Source of the DNA: Pseudorhizobium tarimense
GTDB lineage: Bacteria; Pseudomonadota; Alphaproteobacteria; Rhizobiales; Rhizobiaceae
NCBI RefSeq assembly: GCF_022968135.1
Contig: NZ_JALJRA010000009.1
Span: 165,818-229,817 of the forward strand
Direction of reading: 5' to 3'
Length of the DNA: 64,000 nt
Shown here one piece after another: positions 59,812 to 64,000 of the stretch. The notes beneath the pieces were generated by a model, which ran no database searches, was not told where the DNA came from, and saw nothing but the letters and a program-made list of their open reading frames with translations. Numbering within the stretch: the stretch's first letter is position 1; every line of letters starts with the position of its first letter. A program made the position numbers and the translations under genes.

Positions 59812-61125
59812 CTACTTGATGTAGCCGGCCCGCGTCATGTCGCGGGTCACCTGGGCCTGAGCGGCCTCGAGGACGGCGTCTACCGACTGCTGTCCCGCCA
59901 GAGCGGAGCTGATCTGCTGGCCGACAAAGGTGCCAATCCCCTGGAATTCAGGGATCGCTACGAACTGCACGCCGGTGTACGGCACCGGGTCCTTGGTCGG
60001 CTTCGCAGGATCTGCCGAGAGGATCGCCTCGAGCACCGTCTCCGCGAACGGAGCGGCCTCCTTGTATTCCGTCAGGGCGTAGGTCGACTTGCGGGTGCCA
60101 GGAGGTACCGCGACCCATCCTTCCGACTCGCCGACCATCTTGACGTAATCCTTGGAGGTCGCCCACTTCAGGAAGGACTTGGCGACCTCGGCCTTCTGTG
60201 TGCTTGCAGGAATTGCAAGGTTCCAGGACCAGGACCAGCTCGATCCCGCCGGCGTTTCCTCAACCGGTGCGCGGGTGAAGGCTACCTTGTCGGCCACCTG
60301 GCTCTGCTTAGGATCGTATACGCGTCCGGCAGCGGAGGTGGCGTCGATCCACATGGCGCATTGACCCGACGCAAACAGTGTCTGGTTCTCGTTGAAGCCG
60401 TTTGCCGTGGCGCCGGGAGGGCCGTACTTGGTCATCAGGTCGACGTAGTCGGTGATCGCCTTCTTCCATGGCTCGGTGTTGAGCTGCGGCTTCCAGTCCA
60501 TGTCGAACCAGCGCCCGCCGTAGGTGTTCACCATGGTGCCGAGGAACGCCATGTTCTCGCCCCAGCCGGGCTTTCCGCGAAGGCAGATGCCATACTGGTT
60601 CTTCGACTTGTCCGTCAGCTTCTCCGCGTACTCCTTGATCTGATCGTAGGTAGGCTGTTCGGGCATGTCGATACCGGCGGCCTCGAACAGGTCCTTCCGG
60701 TAGAGCGTGAACGAGCTCTCCGTGTAGAACGGCACGGCATATAGCTTCCCGTCTACCGTGAGACCGGCTTTGATCGGCTCAAGCAGGTCGTCGTAGTCGT
60801 AGTCATCGCCGAGGTCGTCGACGGGCGTAAGCCAGCCCGCCTTGCCCCAGATCGGGGCTTCATAGCCGCCGATCGTCATGACGTCGAATTGTCCGCCGCC
60901 TGTGGCGATGTCCGTCGTGACGCGTTCACGGAGAACGTTTTCTTCGAGGATGATCCAGTTGATCGTGTTGCCGGTCTCCTGTTCCCAGGCCTTCGACAGT
61001 TTCTGCATGATGATCATGTCGCCGTTGTTGACGGTCGCCACCGAGATTTCCTCGGCTTGAGCGATGCCTGCGATCAGGCCGAAGCCCACGGCGGAAGACA
61101 TAAGGATGCTGGCTTTGACACTCAT
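59812..61125 (-). CDS. Sugar/polyol ABC transporter substrate-binding protein
   Basis: A 437-residue periplasmic binding protein with signal peptide MSVKASILMSSAVGFGLIAG ending near AQAEE. Features of the polyol-binding (SmoE-like) family include NTINWIILEENVLRERVTTD, TESSFTLYRKDLFEAAGIDM and SFLKWATSKDYVKMVGESEG. It is divergent from the kinase gene, and the permease gene lies beyond the GatZ-type gene on the other strand, an arrangement that splits the transporter across two transcripts. Confidence 0.9.
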   Translation of the reverse strand: MSVKASILMSSAVGFGLIAGIAQAEEISVATVNNGDMIIMQKLSKAWEQETGNTINWIILEENVLRERVTTDIATGGGQFDVMTIGGYEAPIWGKAGWLTPVDDLGDDYDYDDLLEPIKAGLTVDGKLYAVPFYTESSFTLYRKDLFEAAGIDMPEQPTYDQIKEYAEKLTDKSKNQYGICLRGKPGWGENMAFLGTMVNTYGGRWFDMDWKPQLNTEPWKKAITDYVDLMTKYGPPGATANGFNENQTLFASGQCAMWIDATSAAGRVYDPKQSQVADKVAFTRAPVEETPAGSSWSWSWNLAIPASTQKAEVAKSFLKWATSKDYVKMVGESEGWVAVPPGTRKSTYALTEYKEAAPFAETVLEAILSADPAKPTKDPVPYTGVQFVAIPEFQGIGTFVGQQISSALAGQQSVDAVLEAAQAQVTRDMTRAGYIK

Positions 61126-61164
61126 GACAATCTCCTCCATTGCGAGTGTTGATACGCATAAAAC

Positions 61165-61176
61165 TTACATGCGTAA
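61165..61176. promoter_or_regulatory. Candidate LacI operator (SBP side)
   Basis: TTACATGCGTAA, a near-perfect 12-bp palindrome in the divergent 324-base region, 40 bases before the binding-protein start. LacI-type sites are often centred on CG or TG as here. Confidence 0.45.
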
Positions 61177-61348
61177 ACTTTTATTGCGCTCAGGGTTCGA
61201 TCTGTCAAGCGGAGGAGGAGCCGCCATCAGCCCGAAAATGTGCTGCATTGCAGCATAAATACGCGGAAAAGCGCCTTTTCTGCGCTTCGTCGGATTGGAT
61301 TCATAGGAGATTTGAGTTTTGGGACGCGGACGATGAATGGATATAAAG

Positions 61349-61363
61349 TTTACGCGCGACAAA
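61349..61363. promoter_or_regulatory. Candidate LacI operator (kinase side)
   Basis: TTTACGCGCGACAAA, with TTTACGCG resembling half of the site at 61165. It lies about 90 bases before the kinase ATG. No gene is present in 61,126-61,449. Confidence 0.4.
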
Positions 61364-61449
61364 ATCTGTTTGACATCGACTTTGGCTCTTCCTATTCATT
61401 CGCGGCCTCCGGTCGATCCGGAGCGTAATGCGAGTACCTGGGAGGAGCC

Positions 61450-62433
61450 ATGAGAGACGCACCCGTTCTTGCTCCGGAGAGCCTGGGCCCGACGATCACC
61501 GCGGGAGAGATCCTTGTCGAGATCATGTCGACGTCCGTCGGAAACGGCTTCCTCGAGCCGATGCCGCTGGTGGGGCCTTTCCCCAGCGGGGCACCCGCGA
61601 TCTTCGTCGACCAGGTGGCGAGGCTCGGTGGCGCCGCGGGAATCATCTCGGCGGTCGGCGACGACGACTTCGGTCGGCTCAACATAGAGCGGCTGAAGAG
61701 GGACGGGGCAGACGTATCCGCTATCGAGGTCCTGCCGGACGCTCCGACTGGCAGCGCATTCGTCCGCTACCGTGCTGACGGAGAGCGGGACTTCGTATTC
61801 AACATAGCAAGGTCCGCATCTGGCCAGATCCGGATGACGGACGCCGCAAGGGCTCTCATCTCGCGTGCGGGGCACGTGCATGTGATGGGATCCGCGTTCG
61901 CCATTCCCGGCATCGGCCGGATCCTGTCCGAGGCGGTCGCTTCCGTGAAGGCGAGGGGAGGAACGGTTTCGTTCGATCCGAACGTTCGCAAGGAACTGGT
62001 CGCGGGGCAGGGCGAGGCGAAGAAGCGTTTCGACGAGATTCTTTCGGTGGCCGACCTCCTTCTTCCGTCGGGCGAGGAGCTGTCGGTCGCGGCGGGAGTA
62101 GACGAGGAGGAGGCTGCCGTTCAGGCACTCCTGTCGCGAGGCCTGTCGGAGATCGTCCTGAAGCGGGGCGCCCTGGGATCGTCCTTCTTTAGCCGCAACG
62201 ACCGCGGTGACTGTCTGGCGTTCAGGGTGGACGAGCTGGATCCTACCGGAGCGGGCGACTGCTTCGGTGCGACCTACGTGACCTGCCGGAGGCAGGGTCG
62301 TTCTCCTGTGGAGTCCCTTCGATACGCGAACGCGGCAGGCGCACGAACAGTTACCCGCCAGGGTCCCATGGAGGGCGTCTCGACCTTCGCCGAACTCGAC
62401 AGATTTGTTGAAGAAAACAGACTGGAGGCCTGA
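61450..62433 (+). CDS. PfkB-family sugar kinase (tagatose kinase-like)
   Basis: A 327-residue PfkB carbohydrate kinase. N-terminal [20 protein letters not shown], the glycine pair [20 protein letters not shown], and the C-terminal catalytic signature [20 protein letters not shown] with the base Asp in TGAGD. GGGAGG precedes the ATG. Its location next to the GatZ-type tagatose-6-phosphate enzyme and two polyol dehydrogenases suggests it phosphorylates D-tagatose to D-tagatose 6-phosphate, as the equivalent gene in Agrobacterium galactitol/altritol clusters. Confidence 0.88.
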   Translation: MRDAPVLAPESLGPTITAGEILVEIMSTSVGNGFLEPMPLVGPFPSGAPAIFVDQVARLGGAAGIISAVGDDDFGRLNIERLKRDGADVSAIEVLPDAPTGSAFVRYRADGERDFVFNIARSASGQIRMTDAARALISRAGHVHVMGSAFAIPGIGRILSEAVASVKARGGTVSFDPNVRKELVAGQGEAKKRFDEILSVADLLLPSGEELSVAAGVDEEEAAVQALLSRGLSEIVLKRGALGSSFFSRNDRGDCLAFRVDELDPTGAGDCFGATYVTCRRQGRSPVESLRYANAAGARTVTRQGPMEGVSTFAELDRFVEENRLEA

Positions 62434-62434
62434 C

Positions 62435-63703
62435 ATGAGCAGCCATCTGCTTGACCTTGCGATAGCGCACCGCACCGGCTCCCCGCGTGGCATAACCTCC
62501 GTCTGCTCGGCCCATCCCACGGTCATCCGTGCGGCGGTGCGCCGGGCGTCCGAGACGAAACAGCCTGTCCTGATCGAGGCGACCTGCAACCAGGTCAATC
62601 ATCTCGGCGGCTACACGGGCATGACGCCGGCCGACTTCGTCGAACTGGTGGAAGCGATCTCGGTGGAGGAGGGGCTTGATAGAAGCCTCCTCGTCTTCGG
62701 AGGAGACCATCTCGGTCCGAACCCTTGGCGGAAGGAGCCTCCCCAAGCGGCCCTTGCCAAAGCGCGCGACATGGTCGAGGCCTACGTCGCGGCGGGATTC
62801 GGCAAGATCCATCTCGACACCTCCATGGGCTGTGCCGGCGAGCCGGCGGCTCTGGACGACAGAACGATCGCCTCGCGGGCTGCGGACCTGTGCCGTGTGG
62901 CCGAGGCCGCCGCAAAGGCCGCGGGTCTTTCTCTACCTGTGTATGTGCTCGGAACCGAGGTTCCGGTTCCCGGAGGGGCGGACCATGTGCTCGAAACCGT
63001 AGAACCCACTGCGCCTGAAGCTGCCAGGAACACGATCGCCATCCACCGGGAGATATTTCAGGCGGCGGGTCTGCAGGAGGCGTTCGAGCGCGTTCTTGCG
63101 TTCGTCGTCCAGCCAGGGGTGGAGTTCGGAAGCGAGAACGTGGTCCAGTACGAGCCGCCCAAGGCTGCGGCGCTCGCGGCCGTGCTGCAGGAACATGATG
63201 GGCTTGTCTTCGAGGCGCACTCGACGGACTACCAGTCGGAGAGGGCGCTTGCCGCCCTGGTGCGCGACGGCTTCCCGATCCTGAAGGTCGGGCCCGGCCT
63301 CACCTTCGCCTATCGCGAGGCGCTCTACGCTCTCGACATGATCGCAACCGAACTTGTACCCTCCTATGGCGACCGTCCGCTGGCAGTTGTGATGGAGAGG
63401 CTGATGGTCGAAGACCCCCGCGACTGGCAGGGTCACTACCACGGTGACGAGACGTCGCTCCGGCTGCAGCGTCACTATAGCTACAGCGACCGGATCCGGT
63501 ACTATTGGAACCGGCCCGAGGCGGCTTCCGCGGTTCAGAAGCTTGAAGAGGTCCTGGACGGCCGGACGATTCCGCTGCCGCTTCTGCACCAGTTTCTTCC
63601 GGGCCTGGCGGCCCCCGGTATGACGGTGGAAGGATTGCTGCTGGCGGCCGTCGAGGATGTGCTCGCGGTCTATGATCGAGCGGTGCGTCAAGCATCGCAT
63701 TAG
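62435..63703 (+). CDS. GatZ/KbaZ-type D-tagatose-6-phosphate enzyme (likely 4-epimerase)
   Basis: A 422-residue GatZ/KbaZ (COG4573) protein: HPTVIRAAVRRASETKQPVL, EATCNQVNHLGGYTGMTPAD, LVFGGDHLGPNPWRKEPPQA, HLDTSMGCAGEPAALDD and VVQPGVEFGSENVVQYEPPK are family hallmarks. COG4573 members in Agrobacterium act as D-tagatose-6-phosphate 4-epimerase, giving fructose 6-phosphate; in enterics the protein is called the aldolase subunit GatZ. No GatY-type catalytic aldolase is present nearby, so the epimerase role is more likely. Start MSSHLLDL has GGAGG seven bases upstream. Confidence 0.88.
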   Translation: MSSHLLDLAIAHRTGSPRGITSVCSAHPTVIRAAVRRASETKQPVLIEATCNQVNHLGGYTGMTPADFVELVEAISVEEGLDRSLLVFGGDHLGPNPWRKEPPQAALAKARDMVEAYVAAGFGKIHLDTSMGCAGEPAALDDRTIASRAADLCRVAEAAAKAAGLSLPVYVLGTEVPVPGGADHVLETVEPTAPEAARNTIAIHREIFQAAGLQEAFERVLAFVVQPGVEFGSENVVQYEPPKAAALAAVLQEHDGLVFEAHSTDYQSERALAALVRDGFPILKVGPGLTFAYREALYALDMIATELVPSYGDRPLAVVMERLMVEDPRDWQGHYHGDETSLRLQRHYSYSDRIRYYWNRPEAASAVQKLEEVLDGRTIPLPLLHQFLPGLAAPGMTVEGLLLAAVEDVLAVYDRAVRQASH

Positions 63704-63749
63704 GTCTGGAGAACACTTGCTACGGCGAGAAACCGGGAGGGATCCTTCA

Positions 63750-64000
63750 ATGGCAACACAGAACACACGGGGCCTGGCCCGCCTGATGATGGCACCGTCG
63801 GTCATTCTTCTGCTGGTCTGGATGATCGTGCCGCTCTCGATGACGCTGTGGTTCTCGTTCCAGAACTACAACCTCCTCAATCCCGGTAATGTCAGCTTCG
63901 CCGGCCTCTTCAACTATCGCTTTTTCTACACCGATCCCGCCTTCTTCCAGTCGATCTGGAACACGCTGATGATCGTCGGCGGGGTCCTGCTGATCACGAT
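63750..64000 (+). CDS. ABC transporter permease, polyol/sugar (incomplete at window end)
   Basis: The first ~83 residues of an ABC permease: MATQNTRGLARLMMAPSVIL, LLVWMIVPLSMTLWFSFQNY, then NTLMIVGGVLLIT. One membrane segment, a periplasmic loop and the beginning of the second are visible, as in SmoF/UgpA-type inner-membrane permeases. GGGAGG precedes the ATG. It belongs to the same transporter as the binding protein at 59812. Cut off by the end of the sequence. Confidence 0.85.
   Translation, partial: MATQNTRGLARLMMAPSVILLLVWMIVPLSMTLWFSFQNYNLLNPGNVSFAGLFNYRFFYTDPAFFQSIWNTLMIVGGVLLIT

Noticed and set aside
61141..61449. Small open frames in the divergent gap before the kinase
   Set aside because: They overlap the candidate LacI operators and lack ribosome sites; the gap is better explained as promoter DNA.
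1..64000. CRISPR arrays, rRNA genes and replication origin motifs
   Set aside because: No regularly spaced direct repeats of CRISPR type, no rRNA-like sequence and no repABC or DnaA-box cluster was recognised by eye.

Overview
The window looks like a GC-rich alphaproteobacterial replicon, most likely from the Rhizobiales/Rhizobiaceae. This rests on the split reductive pyrimidine pathway with a RutR-type regulator, TRAP and LacI-controlled sugar modules, the polyol genes at the right end (arranged as in Agrobacterium-type galactitol/altritol clusters) and general codon usage. No rRNA or tRNA gene was seen. The mix of catabolic cassettes, gene remnants, an IS66 fragment, a Tn3-type resolvase and a toxin-antitoxin pair suggests a secondary replicon or a heavily remodelled chromosomal region.

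Bases 1-13,000 hold reductive pyrimidine breakdown: dihydropyrimidinase (hydA), a carbamoyl-amino-acid amidohydrolase, a RutR-like TetR regulator and the NAD-dependent dihydropyrimidine dehydrogenase preTA. Between them lie a YeiH-type transporter with a LysR regulator, a GH13 enzyme and a chemoreceptor. Two similar 16-bp RutR-type sites, one upstream of the amidohydrolase/rutR pair and one upstream of preT, tie the two halves together. Bases 12,800-17,300 carry small housekeeping-type genes, gene remnants and an XRE/LysR divergent pair.

Bases 17,500-29,900 are accessory DNA. A compact minus-strand cluster (HNH nuclease, an unknown protein, an HhH-like protein, a restriction-nuclease-like protein and a DUF429-type RNase-H-fold protein) sits beside hipBA, whose promoter has three operator-like sites exactly 50 bp apart. 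Next come an IS66 remnant, a frameshifted extra tyrS, an MFS/TetR efflux pair and a dehalogenase. Bases 30,000-38,400 contain an MFS transporter, a divergent VOC/AraC pair in which each gene is broken by a Trp-to-stop change, and a DUF899/MFS/DUF899 group with a two-winged-helix regulator and a beta-propeller protein. A resolvase with a recognisable res site lies at 38,776-39,460.

Bases 39,600-47,050 form a catabolic cassette bracketed by two copies of a 60-bp dispersed repeat: TRAP transporter, VOC protein, RuBisCO-like protein and DUF1537 kinase, with a divergent LacI regulator. By family it fits 3-oxo-isoapionate-type C5 acid catabolism, but it lacks the usual upstream enzymes. Bases 47,400-56,600 are a periplasmic copper (or silver) handling cluster: glutaredoxin-MauE fusion, CueR-like sensor, DUF411, CusF, cupredoxin, multicopper oxidase, TolC lipoprotein, two His/Cys proteins, two DUF305 proteins, a Csp-type Cys-rich four-helix protein and a broken cytochrome c. 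It has no P-type ATPase or RND pump in view. Bases 56,750 to the end are a polyol (galactitol/altritol/sorbitol-type) module: LacI regulator, Zn alcohol dehydrogenase, SDR, sugar ABC binding protein, PfkB kinase, GatZ/KbaZ-type tagatose-6-phosphate enzyme and the start of an ABC permease cut by the window edge.

The best candidates for something undescribed are the nuclease-rich cluster at 17,552-21,009 and the RuBisCO-like-protein cassette. Many single-base lesions (frameshifts in G5 runs, Trp or Tyr codons turned to stops) were noticed; some could be assembly errors and need read-level checking.
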